8,987 nucleotides of DNA from Desulfobacula sp. (GCA_029940235.1 JAOZRI010000078.1:1-8987), one strand, 5' to 3'. Positions 1 through 5,980 are shown, counted from the first letter of the stretch. A program made the numbers and translations. Notes: generated by a model not told the origin, from the sequence alone.

Positions 1-26
1 CCTAAATGGTAAAAGATTAATTTTTA

Positions 27-1082
27 TCATTTATCATCTACTCTTCGTAATGCAAGCCCTATGGCTATTGGGGCTATGGGGCTTGCTTTGGTTATAAAAG
101 AGTCTGAAAATTTTTGTTCATTGATATTTAAGGCTTCAAAGGGGTTAATTATTGAAACATCAGCCTCAAGTTCAGACAATAGGCTCTCTTGAAAGCCTTC
201 AACAAAAACTCCACCACCACTTAAAACAATATTTTCAACCTTTTCATCGTTGCTGCCTGCCTGGTAAGTGTTGACAACTTCACATATTTCAGAACACCAG
301 CCTTGAGCAATTTTTAAGCTTATAGCCTGAATTTTGTCCTGGGCAATTGTGCTGTTCTCACCATTTACGGCCAGATATGCATCATCAACGCTTATATCAT
401 ATTGATTGCGTATCTCTTCTATAATTTGATTTGTTCCAGAAACATTATCCCTCATCATCAAGGATACATTGGCTTTCAAAATATTTAAAGAAGTTTTTGA
501 AGCTCCCACATCAACCAATAGTGTAATCTTTTCTCTGCTTTCATATGGCAGTATTTCATAGGCGTTCTGAAGAGCAAACGTATCAACATCAATTATTCTT
601 GGATTAAGGCCTGCCTGGTGAATAAGATCAATATATTCAGCCACAAGATCTTTTTTAACAGCAACAAGAAGCACATTGACCTGATCAGGAGAGAATTCGC
701 TTTGGCCTAGAACCTGATAATCAATATTAACATCTCCAATATCATAGGGAATATATTGTTCTGCTTCAGTGTATATAGTCTCGTGCAGCTCTTTTTCCGG
801 CTTGTTTAATGTATTAATGGTTTTTATTACAACAGAATGACCGCCCGTTGAAATTGCAACATTTTTTTCACGGATTTTCTGGGATTTAAAAAGAACTTTA
901 ATATCATTGGCAAGACCATCCACATCAACAATTCTGCCTTCTACAATAGTGCCTGGTGCAATTTTGCTCATGCCAAATTTATTTAAGACATGTCCCTTTC
1001 CAGTTGCTTTTATTTCAGCAACTTTAATGAAAGAAGAGCCAATATCCAGACCTACAAGATGATCATTTTTTCCAAATATCAT
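27..1082 (-). CDS. pilM: Type IV pilus assembly protein PilM
   Basis: A 351-residue cytoplasmic actin/FtsA-like ATP-binding protein. In type IV pilus machines PilM sits under the inner membrane, binds the N-terminal tail of PilN, and links the PilNOP alignment complex to the motor ATPases. Family features seen here are the first phosphate loop GLDIGSSFIKVAE (residues 11-23), the conserved EAEQYIPYDI segment (106-115), the second phosphate loop VDVGASKTSLNI (190-201), the adenosine-binding LSGGGVFVEGF (287-297), and the C-terminal IGLALRR. The length is normal and there is no signal peptide or membrane segment. The ATG at 1082 gives the family-typical MIFGKNDHLVGLDIG start, although the ribosome site (GAAAG) is weak. 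The gene reads towards the left edge, where pilN would be expected; no start for it is visible in bases 1-26. It is divergent from the histidine kinase gene. Confidence 0.95.
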   Translation of the reverse strand: MIFGKNDHLVGLDIGSSFIKVAEIKATGKGHVLNKFGMSKIAPGTIVEGRIVDVDGLANDIKVLFKSQKIREKNVAISTGGHSVVIKTINTLNKPEKELHETIYTEAEQYIPYDIGDVNIDYQVLGQSEFSPDQVNVLLVAVKKDLVAEYIDLIHQAGLNPRIIDVDTFALQNAYEILPYESREKITLLVDVGASKTSLNILKANVSLMMRDNVSGTNQIIEEIRNQYDISVDDAYLAVNGENSTIAQDKIQAISLKIAQGWCSEICEVVNTYQAGSNDEKVENIVLSGGGVFVEGFQESLLSELEADVSIINPFEALNINEQKFSDSFITKASPIAPIAIGLALRRVDDK

Positions 1083-1112
1083 ACACTTTCACAATCAGTA
1101 AGGTAAAACCAA

Positions 1113-1142
1113 ATAATACTCAAAAATACATACAATAATCAA
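1113..1142 (-). promoter_or_regulatory. Possible sigma70 promoter of pilM
   Basis: On the minus strand TTGATT (-35, bases 1142-1137) and TATTAT (-10, bases 1118-1113) are separated by 18 bases. This would start transcription about 24 bases before the pilM ATG. Both boxes deviate from consensus in a very AT-rich stretch, so chance matches are likely. The -35 box overlaps an ATCAAT half-site related to the neighbouring inverted repeat. Confidence 0.35.
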
Positions 1143-1146
1143 TTTT

Positions 1147-1173
1147 TAATATTGATATTCGCAATCAATATTA
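1147..1173. repeat. Inverted repeat in the pilM/histidine kinase divergent region
   Basis: Perfect 10-base arms TAATATTGAT (1147-1156) and ATCAATATTA (1164-1173) flank a 7-base spacer, ATTCGCA. A third half-site, ATCAAT, lies at 1138-1143. The repeat covers the -35 box and most of the spacer of the rightward promoter, and the third half-site touches the candidate leftward -35. This is the geometry of a repressor operator, but no regulator is identified. The composition is AT-rich, so some symmetry is expected by chance. Confidence 0.55.
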
Positions 1174-1180
1174 CTATACT
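1152..1180 (+). promoter_or_regulatory. Sigma70-type promoter for the two-component operon
   Basis: TTGATA (1152-1157), a 17-base spacer, and TATACT (1175-1180) together match the TTGACA-N17-TATAAT consensus in 10 of 12 positions with ideal spacing. The predicted start near 1187 leaves a leader of about 100 bases before the histidine kinase ATG at 1289. No other equally good promoter is seen in the gap. Confidence 0.55.
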
Positions 1181-1288
1181 CTGCTACGATATTATTGTAA
1201 AGTCAAGCATAATCATGTCTTTTGTTAAATTTACAACAAAAAACATTGATGTTTATTTAATTTTAAAAATTAAAAACCTATGGAATAA

Positions 1289-2704
1289 ATGCCACAAGAA
1301 ATCAAAAAATCAAAAATTGTTAAACCTTTCAGACTGGTTAAATTTTTCACATTTTCTTCACTTGTGATTATGTTTACAGCAACAATAGTGATATCAGCTT
1401 TAAATGCGCACTGGGTTAGAAATATTCTTCTGGAAAAGAGCGAAGAGTATGCATCTCTCCTGGTTGAAAACCTTAATCATCAGGTTATTTCCAGATTTAT
1501 GCTCCCTGTATTAATAAAACATGGAGCAATAAGATTAAGAGAAAAAGAACAATTCCTTTTAATGGATAGAGTTGTCAGATCAACCCTGCATGGTTTTAAT
1601 GTTGAAATGGTAACTATTTATGATGAAAAGAATATCATCTCCTACAGCTTTGACAAGAAAAAAATTGGACAGAAAAATGCCGGTGGTGTCCATTATGAAA
1701 AAGCCATGAAAAAAGAGACAACCTCAAGACTTTTACAGCAGGGAAACTTTCTCGAAATTCTATTCTGGTTTCCAGAAGAGACAAAAATAGTAACCTTTGC
1801 ACCTTTAAGAGCTGAAAAGCAAATATCACCTGCCCTGGCAGGGCCAGTACTGGGTGTAGTTGAAATTATCCGGGATGTTTCCCATGACTATAAAAAAGTA
1901 TTCAAGCTCCAGGGACTTGTTGTTGGATCGTGCTTTATTGTCATGGGAATACTTTTTATTGTGCTAAGATTTGTGGTGAAGGAAGGTGAAAAAATTATAG
2001 AACGAAGAGCTGAAGAACGACTCAGGCTTGAAGAAAAATTGCGTCAGGCTGAACACTTATCAGCCATTGGTGAAATGACAGCAGGAGTGTCACATGAAAT
2101 ACGCAATCCCCTTGGAATCATAAAAAGCTCTGCCCAGTTATTAAAAAATAAAATGGAAAAATTAGATGCCCAAAGTAGTATACCTGATATTATAGTTGAA
2201 GAATCTGGAAGGCTTGATAATATTATTACAGATTTTTTAGATTTTGCAAGACCGAGAGTTCCAAATTTTCATCCCTGTAAAATTGAAGATATAATAGAAA
2301 AAAACTTTGTTTTTCTAACTCCGCAAATTGAAGATCATAATTTTGAAATCATTAAAAAAATATCTCAAGATTTGCCTGAAATTATAGCTGACAGTGCCAT
2401 GCTCTATCAGGCATTCTTAAATATTTTACTTAACTCTTTTCAATCCCTGGATGACTATGGCTGTATTACCATAAAAATAAAATTTGATTCAGACAATATT
2501 ATTATTAATTTTATTGACAATGGAAAAGGTATAAAAGAGGATATTTTAAAAAAAATATGGACACCGTTTTTCACCTCAAAGAATACAGGGACAGGGCTTG
2601 GGCTTGGTATTGTAAAAAATATTATTGAGGTTCACAACGGAACCATTACAATCTCTAATGCAGAACCAAATGGTGCAAACGTAAAAATTACACTCCCTGT
2701 TTAA
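1289..2704 (+). CDS. Membrane-bound sensor histidine kinase (NtrB/ZraS-like, HisKA-HATPase)
   Basis: A 471-residue inner-membrane sensor kinase predicted to phosphorylate the response regulator encoded 14 bases downstream. Visible parts in order: membrane segment about 17-40; extracytoplasmic sensor domain about 41-205 with a Cache/PAS-like pattern (VTIYDEKNIISYS, then FAPLR and VLGVVEIIRD); second membrane segment about 207-230; a charged signalling helix 231-260; HisKA with the phospho-acceptor in SHEIRNPLG (His269); and HATPase with N box NILLN (378-382), G1 DNGKGI (410-415) and G2 GTGLGLG (434-440). All catalytic motifs look intact. No HAMP or cytoplasmic PAS domain is apparent between membrane and kinase core. 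The ATG at 1289 is preceded in frame by a stop codon (1286-1288), so it is the first possible ATG; a weak GGA lies 4 bases upstream. The signal sensed is unknown. It is not PilS-like, since PilS has multiple membrane helices. Confidence 0.93.
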   Translation: MPQEIKKSKIVKPFRLVKFFTFSSLVIMFTATIVISALNAHWVRNILLEKSEEYASLLVENLNHQVISRFMLPVLIKHGAIRLREKEQFLLMDRVVRSTLHGFNVEMVTIYDEKNIISYSFDKKKIGQKNAGGVHYEKAMKKETTSRLLQQGNFLEILFWFPEETKIVTFAPLRAEKQISPALAGPVLGVVEIIRDVSHDYKKVFKLQGLVVGSCFIVMGILFIVLRFVVKEGEKIIERRAEERLRLEEKLRQAEHLSAIGEMTAGVSHEIRNPLGIIKSSAQLLKNKMEKLDAQSSIPDIIVEESGRLDNIITDFLDFARPRVPNFHPCKIEDIIEKNFVFLTPQIEDHNFEIIKKISQDLPEIIADSAMLYQAFLNILLNSFQSLDDYGCITIKIKFDSDNIIINFIDNGKGIKEDILKKIWTPFFTSKNTGTGLGLGIVKNIIEVHNGTITISNAEPNGANVKITLPV

Positions 2705-2718
2705 AAGGCAGAATAAAA

Positions 2719-4080
2719 ATGGAAAACATACTGATTGTTGACGATGAAAAAAACTATCCCATGATAATTGGAGAAATCCTCCAAGAAGAAGGATATACTT
2801 CCATGACAGCCTCCAGTGGAATGGAAGCTTTGGATATTTTAAAAAATGAAATTATAGAACTTGTCTTAACTGATGTTACAATGCCTGGAATGAGTGGTAT
2901 TCAACTTCTTGAAAAAATCAAAGAGATTAATCCAGATATCCCTGTAATTATCATGACAGCTTACGGCAGTGTGGAAAAAGCCGTGAATGCCATGCACAAA
3001 GGTGCTTATACATTTATTCTCAAGCCATTTGAGAACCGGGCGCTTGTTGCACATATTGCCAAGGCTATATCTGTCTATAAAATTGTCCAGGAAAACTATA
3101 TGCTAAGGGATGCCATCAGCTCAAAATATAGTTTTGATAATATCATTGGCAAAAGTAAGCCCATGCGGGAAATTTATGAAATTATCCAGAAAGTTGCTCC
3201 CACAAATGCCAATGTTCTCATAGAAGGCGAAAGCGGTACAGGCAAAGAGCTGGTTGCAAGATCTCTGCATTATAACAGCCCGCGAAAAAACAAACCTCTC
3301 ATTGCTGTAAACTGCTCTGCCTTTGCAGAAACTTTGCTTGAAAGTGAACTGTTTGGACATGAAAAAGGTTCTTTCACAGGAGCAACTGCCCTTAAAAAAG
3401 GTCGATTTGAGATTTCAGACAGGGGGACTCTTTTCCTGGATGAAATTGGAGAACTCCCCATTTCTCTCCAAACTAAACTATTAAGAATTATCCAGGAAAA
3501 AACCATAGAGCGGGTAGGAGGAACACTGCCTATTCCTGTTGATTTCCGCCTTGTTGCAGCCACAAATAAAAATCTTGAAGATGAAGTTAAAAAAGGAAAT
3601 TTTCGAGAGGATCTATATTACCGGCTCAATGTTGTAAAAATAGTCATTCCTCCCCTTTGTGAACGCAGTGAAGATATTCCTCTATTAGTTCAACACTTTA
3701 TTAATAAATATATACACGACTCAAACATCAAAACATCGGGTATCACACCTGATGCTGTGAAAATTTTATGCGATTATCCATGGAAAGGTAATGTCAGAGA
3801 GCTTGAAAACACATTGGAACGCTGCATCATACTTGGCAGTGGAGACATGATCACTCCTTCAGATCTTCCTTTACAGGTAAGACAAAATACATCTTCTTTT
3901 CTTGATCTTGATGGTATTCCACAGGATGTCGGCCTTGCAGAGACCCTGGCTGTTGTGGAAAAAAGAATGATCCAAAGAGCCATGAAACTTTCAGGCAATG
4001 TACAGACAAAAGCTGCTCAATTACTAGGGATAGGCAAAAGCGGGTTAAACCAAAAACTCAAAAAATTTAATATGGGGTAA
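2719..4080 (+). CDS. NtrC-family sigma54-activating response regulator
   Basis: A 453-residue bacterial enhancer-binding protein: receiver, AAA+ and Fis-type HTH. The receiver (about 1-120) has the acidic pair D8-D9, the phospho-acceptor D52 in LTDVTMPG, T80 and K102. The AAA+ domain (about 140-375) has Walker A GESGTGKE (170-177), a GSFTGA loop (217-222), Walker B LFLDEIG (238-244) and the FREDLYYRLN arginine-finger region (295-304). A Fis-type helix-turn-helix lies at about 407-450 (KAAQLLGIGKSGLNQKLKK). The sigma54-contact loop is GSFTGA rather than GAFTGA; the essential F and T are kept, so activity is expected. The gene follows its kinase by 14 bases with an AAAGGCAG ribosome site and should be cotranscribed. 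A strong sigma54 promoter and two dyad sites lie 78-316 bases after the stop codon and are the obvious candidate targets. Its true regulon is unknown. Confidence 0.95.
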   Translation: MENILIVDDEKNYPMIIGEILQEEGYTSMTASSGMEALDILKNEIIELVLTDVTMPGMSGIQLLEKIKEINPDIPVIIMTAYGSVEKAVNAMHKGAYTFILKPFENRALVAHIAKAISVYKIVQENYMLRDAISSKYSFDNIIGKSKPMREIYEIIQKVAPTNANVLIEGESGTGKELVARSLHYNSPRKNKPLIAVNCSAFAETLLESELFGHEKGSFTGATALKKGRFEISDRGTLFLDEIGELPISLQTKLLRIIQEKTIERVGGTLPIPVDFRLVAATNKNLEDEVKKGNFREDLYYRLNVVKIVIPPLCERSEDIPLLVQHFINKYIHDSNIKTSGITPDAVKILCDYPWKGNVRELENTLERCIILGSGDMITPSDLPLQVRQNTSSFLDLDGIPQDVGLAETLAVVEKRMIQRAMKLSGNVQTKAAQLLGIGKSGLNQKLKKFNMG

Positions 4081-4157
4081 AAAAGTGATGAGGTTCGGGG
4101 TATAAAAAACCAATACTCTATTATAAAAAATGGACACTCCTTGTTTGATTTTTTTAG

Positions 4158-4173
4158 GTTCACAATTTTGAAC
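4158..4173. promoter_or_regulatory. Candidate enhancer (UAS) dyad 1, GTTCA-N6-TGAAC
   Basis: Perfect 5-base arms GTTCA (4158-4162) and TGAAC (4169-4173) with a 6-base AT-rich spacer. The same arms and spacing recur at 4249-4264, 91 bases away. It lies about 240 bases upstream of the predicted sigma54 start, within the range over which enhancer-binding proteins act by looping. Assignment to the adjacent regulator is inference. Confidence 0.4.
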
Positions 4174-4241
4174 TGTTATGAATAGTATAATTTTAACTTA
4201 TATTTTCAAATACTTAAACTGATAAATTATTAAACAATATA

Positions 4242-4271
4242 AAGAAAAGTTCAAAATCTTGAACTTTTCTT
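4242..4271. repeat. 13-bp perfect inverted repeat containing candidate UAS dyad 2
   Basis: Arms AAGAAAAGTTCAA (4242-4254) and TTGAACTTTTCTT (4259-4271) pair perfectly around a 4-base loop, AATC. Its core (4249-4264) is GTTCA-N6-TGAAC, the same as the dyad at 4158-4173, centred about 150 bases upstream of the predicted sigma54 start. Two readings are possible. It may be an enhancer site for the neighbouring response regulator, supported by the repeated core. It may instead be a transcription terminator for the regulator gene, with a stable low-GC stem followed by a T-rich but interrupted stretch. Both could apply. Confidence 0.55.
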
Positions 4272-4379
4272 GTGGTTTTCTACAAATCAATTAAAATGAA
4301 AAAAATACAAGTAGAACCAAAAAACCTTTAATATCAATTAATTAGACTGTTTTACATAAAAATAGATTATTTTGATGTC

Positions 4380-4396
4380 TTGGCAAGAGATTTGCA
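4380..4396 (+). promoter_or_regulatory. Sigma54 (-24/-12) promoter
   Basis: TTGGCAAGAGATTTGCA matches the YTGGCACG-N4-TTGCW consensus at every defined position except one (A for C after TGGCA). The invariant GG (4382-4383) and GC (4394-4395) are exactly 10 bases apart. The predicted start is near 4407. No protein gene follows on this strand; the next element is a short hairpin and an intrinsic terminator, so the product would be a small RNA. The gene immediately upstream encodes a sigma54 activator. Confidence 0.65.
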
Positions 4397-4406
4397 AGAT
4401 TAAATA

Positions 4407-4490
4407 CTTACTAACCAAATGTTAGTTTTTTCATCTTTTTTTCCTTTTCTAAAAAAGGCTGCTTAAGCAAAATTAAGCAGCCTTTTTTAG
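4407..4490 (+). ncRNA. Predicted sigma54-dependent small RNA, about 82 nt
   Basis: The transcript is bounded by the sigma54 promoter (predicted +1 near 4407) and the strong terminator ending at 4488-4490. Predicted fold: a 5' hairpin with a 6-bp stem ACTAAC/GTTAGT (4410-4415 and 4421-4426) and a 5-base loop; then an unpaired U/C-rich linker (about 4427-4448, including TTTTTTTCCTTTTC); then the terminator hairpin. A hairpin, U-rich linker and terminator is a common layout for trans-acting, Hfq-type regulatory RNAs. The CCUUUU stretch is complementary to purine-rich ribosome binding sites. A 15-codon frame starting at 4419 has no ribosome site and is not proposed as coding. The arrangement after an enhancer-binding protein gene resembles crcZ after cbrB in Pseudomonas, and glmY and qrr RNAs near glrR and luxO; no sequence similarity to these is claimed. 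The RNA is inferred, not recognised as a known family. Confidence 0.45.
4449..4490. terminator. Strong intrinsic terminator, bidirectional
   Basis: Perfect 18-bp inverted repeat: CTAAAAAAGGCTGCTTAA (4449-4466), loop GCAAAA, and its exact complement (4473-4490). The stem has a GC-rich centre (GGCTGC/GCAGCC) with six A on one side and six T on the other, so it can act on both strands. On the plus strand it ends the predicted small RNA and any read-through from the response regulator gene. On the minus strand it can stop transcripts coming from the TPR gene, whose stop lies about 140 bases to the right. Confidence 0.9.
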
Positions 4491-4526
4491 TTTGACACTG
4501 CAAACCTGAATTTGGTTTAAGACTTG

Positions 4527-4615
4527 CCCATAGACAAGGCGCAATAAAAATTGCAACCAAAGTGTACTATAGTACATGAGGATTGCAAATTTTTTGCAGC
4601 AACGAAGTATATGGG
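4527..4615. repeat. 89-bp imperfect palindrome, possible interspersed repeat element
   Basis: Ends CCCATA (4527-4532) and TATGGG (4610-4615) are inverted repeats. Inside, AAAAATTGCAA (about 4546-4556) pairs with TTGCAAATTTTT (about 4583-4594), and the centre is the exact palindrome TGTACTATAGTACA (4563-4576). The outer arms also match with small gaps (GACAAGGCGCAAT against TTTGCAGCAACGAAGT). This nested symmetry in a gap, abutting a gene end, resembles REP/MITE-like intergenic repeats. Whether it recurs in the genome cannot be seen from this single copy. It could also fold as an RNA structure at the 3' end of the TPR gene transcript. Confidence 0.6.
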
Positions 4616-4631
4616 TTAGTATTAAGCCAAA

Positions 4632-5312
4632 TTAATTGATTTTACTTTGGGCAATGGGGATATACATGGAATTTGCATATTCTGCCACAATCTCTTTATA
4701 TATTTTTTTACTTTCAGTCTCATTATTTTCAGCTTCATATAACATTGCCAGGACAAATTGTGCTTCATCCTTTAAAAGCTCTGACTGCCCCTTTTTGATC
4801 TGTATAAAATATTTTCTGGCCCCATCAAAATCTTTTCTGGCAATACATGTAGTACCCAGTGATGACAAAATGAAATTTTCCATCAAAGCTTCATTTTTAA
4901 ATACTTCAAGGGCTTTTTGATAATATTTATAGCTTTGATCAAATTTTAAAGCATCATAGCTTATTTTAGCAAATTGAATCAGAGCCTGTTTCCCCGCTGC
5001 TGTATTGGGATAATCTGCAAAAATAGTTTTAAAATCATTTTCAGTTTCAAGATAACCTTTTTGAGGATCATTGGCTTGATCATATTTTGTTAATGCCTGT
5101 GTGACAAGTGTTGCAGCAGTTTTTTCAGATTTTTGAAAACTGTACATAACCGAGGTAAAAACCACTGCCACCAGCACAAAAGCTCCTACCATCAAGAGCA
5201 ACTGTTTTTTGTATTCTTTTGCATAGGCAATTGCTTTTAAAAGGCCTGCCTGGAATGGGTCTATCTGCTCAAGTTCTTTTTTACGTTCATTTGATACTTT
5301 TTGTTCTGACAT
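4632..5312 (-). CDS. Membrane-anchored TPR protein (YfgM-like)
   Basis: A 226-residue single-pass inner-membrane protein: a charged cytoplasmic tail (1-36), one membrane helix at about 37-59 (QLLLMVGAFVLVAVVFTSVMYSF), then an alpha-helical TPR-like domain (about 62-226) with repeat signatures such as DQSYKYYQKALEVF and ARKYFIQIKKG and a C-terminal AESKKIYKEI-like helix pair. This layout matches the YfgM/TPR_21 family, whose E. coli member associates with the SecYEG translocon and periplasmic chaperones; that function is only inferred. An in-frame ATG at 5366 would add 18 residues, but the ATG at 5312 has an AAGGA site 10 bases upstream and starts MSEQKVSNERKK, so it is preferred. The upstream ATG has no ribosome site. 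The gene stands alone, without the usual der or bamB neighbours, and is convergent with the two-component operon. Confidence 0.8.
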   Translation of the reverse strand: MSEQKVSNERKKELEQIDPFQAGLLKAIAYAKEYKKQLLLMVGAFVLVAVVFTSVMYSFQKSEKTAATLVTQALTKYDQANDPQKGYLETENDFKTIFADYPNTAAGKQALIQFAKISYDALKFDQSYKYYQKALEVFKNEALMENFILSSLGTTCIARKDFDGARKYFIQIKKGQSELLKDEAQFVLAMLYEAENNETESKKIYKEIVAEYANSMYIPIAQSKIN

Positions 5313-5322
5313 TTTTTTTAAT

Positions 5323-5327
5323 TCCTT
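5323..5327 (-). promoter_or_regulatory. Ribosome binding site deciding the TPR gene start
   Basis: AAGGA on the minus strand lies 10 bases before the ATG at 5312. The alternative ATG at 5366 has no comparable site, so the shorter protein is chosen. Confidence 0.7.
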
Positions 5328-5332
5328 TTTAA

Positions 5333-5366
5333 ATGAAAGTCCAAAAAAAATATAACCGACTTTCAT
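5333..5366. repeat. Inverted repeat in the TPR gene leader
   Basis: Perfect 8-base arms ATGAAAGT (5333-5340) and ACTTTCAT (5359-5366) with an 18-base T-rich (minus-strand) loop. It ends 5 bases upstream of the AAGGA site. It could be a leader hairpin or an operator; chance is not excluded in AT-rich DNA. Confidence 0.4.
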
Positions 5367-5392
5367 ACTTTGTTGTGTGGCAAACCAATAAC

Positions 5393-5419
5393 TAAAAAAT
5401 CAATTCTGCCGCATGGCAG
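5393..5419 (-). terminator. Weak possible terminator after the SH3b gene
   Basis: On the minus strand CTGCC-ATGC-GGCAG (5419-5406) forms a short GC-rich 5-bp stem, followed after a few bases by a run of six T (GATTTTTTAG). The stem is short and the T run is displaced by about 6 bases, so termination would be partial at best. It is about 100 bases past the SH3b stop codon. Confidence 0.3.
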
Positions 5420-5514
5420 TTTATATAAAAGCAGCGGAATCATCCCGCCACATAAAATCCATGTTAAATAATTTCAAAATTTATGCTGCACGGTTTCTAC
5501 CATTGAATTTCTAA

Positions 5515-5973
5515 TCACCAGACCAGTGTTTTATAAATCCAGCCGACATCACCATCTGCATGTTCAATTTTCAGCCAGTTCCCTTTTTTTGAAACCACTT
5601 TGAACGGCACTCCCTTTTCAACCGTAAACAAAATCTTACTTGTTTTTGTTGCCCCTGCTCTTACATTACATTTTGCTTTGTTGGTGATTACTCCCTTAAC
5701 CTTGCCAAGAAGTGATTCATGAATCCATGCCACATCATTTTCAAAATCTTTTATTTTATACCAATTTCCTTTTTTTTTAACAATCTTAACAGGATGATAT
5801 TGTTCAACCTGCCATAATACATCATATTTTGTTCCAGGACCCGAGCGCATATTGGCAATGCTTGCAGTAACAGACAATCTTTGTTGTGCAAAAGTAAGTC
5901 CCGGCATGATCAGTAAAACTGCCAGAACAGGAAAAATAATTTTAATGCCCGCTCTTATATGCATATACTTCAT
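5515..5973 (-). CDS. Secreted protein with two bacterial SH3 (SH3b) domains
   Basis: A 152-residue protein with a Sec signal peptide (basic MKYMHIRAGIKI, hydrophobic core FPVLAVLLIMPGL, likely cleavage after TFA at residue 29). Two SH3b domains follow, at about 33-91 and 93-152. Each shows the typical N-R-x-G (NMRSGPG, NVRAGAT), VKKKGNWYKI/VSKKGNWLKI and G-W-I motifs (VAWIH, VGWIY). SH3b domains commonly bind peptidoglycan or periplasmic partners; no catalytic domain is attached, so the role is unknown. The ATG at 5973 has an ideal AAGGGAGA site 7 bases upstream. A TTG 21 bases further upstream would place that site inside the coding region and is rejected. It starts 89 bases after the feoB stop; cotranscription is possible, but a TTGACA hexamer in the gap may mark a separate promoter. 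Confidence 0.85.
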   Translation of the reverse strand: MKYMHIRAGIKIIFPVLAVLLIMPGLTFAQQRLSVTASIANMRSGPGTKYDVLWQVEQYHPVKIVKKKGNWYKIKDFENDVAWIHESLLGKVKGVITNKAKCNVRAGATKTSKILFTVEKGVPFKVVSKKGNWLKIEHADGDVGWIYKTLVW

Positions 5974-5980
5974 AAAAAAT

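Noticed and set aside
1152..1367. A 71-codon open frame on the plus strand upstream of and overlapping the kinase start
   Set aside because: It begins inside the promoter region, overlaps the histidine kinase in another frame, and shows no domain pattern or ribosome site.
4081..4157. Search for a terminator directly after the response regulator gene
   Set aside because: Only weak, short pairings (for example GTAT/ATAC) were seen, with no GC stem plus T run, so nothing is called in this stretch.
4419..4466. A 15-codon frame (starting MLVFSSFFPFLKKAA) within the predicted small RNA
   Set aside because: No ribosome binding site precedes the ATG, which lies inside a hairpin, and the frame runs into the terminator stem. 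It is better explained as low-complexity T-rich RNA.
5487..5503. A second GG-N10-GC pattern on the minus strand just past the SH3b stop
   Set aside because: Apart from the spaced GG and GC it matches the sigma54 consensus poorly (TGGTAG instead of TGGCAC, GTGC instead of TTGC), so it is probably chance.
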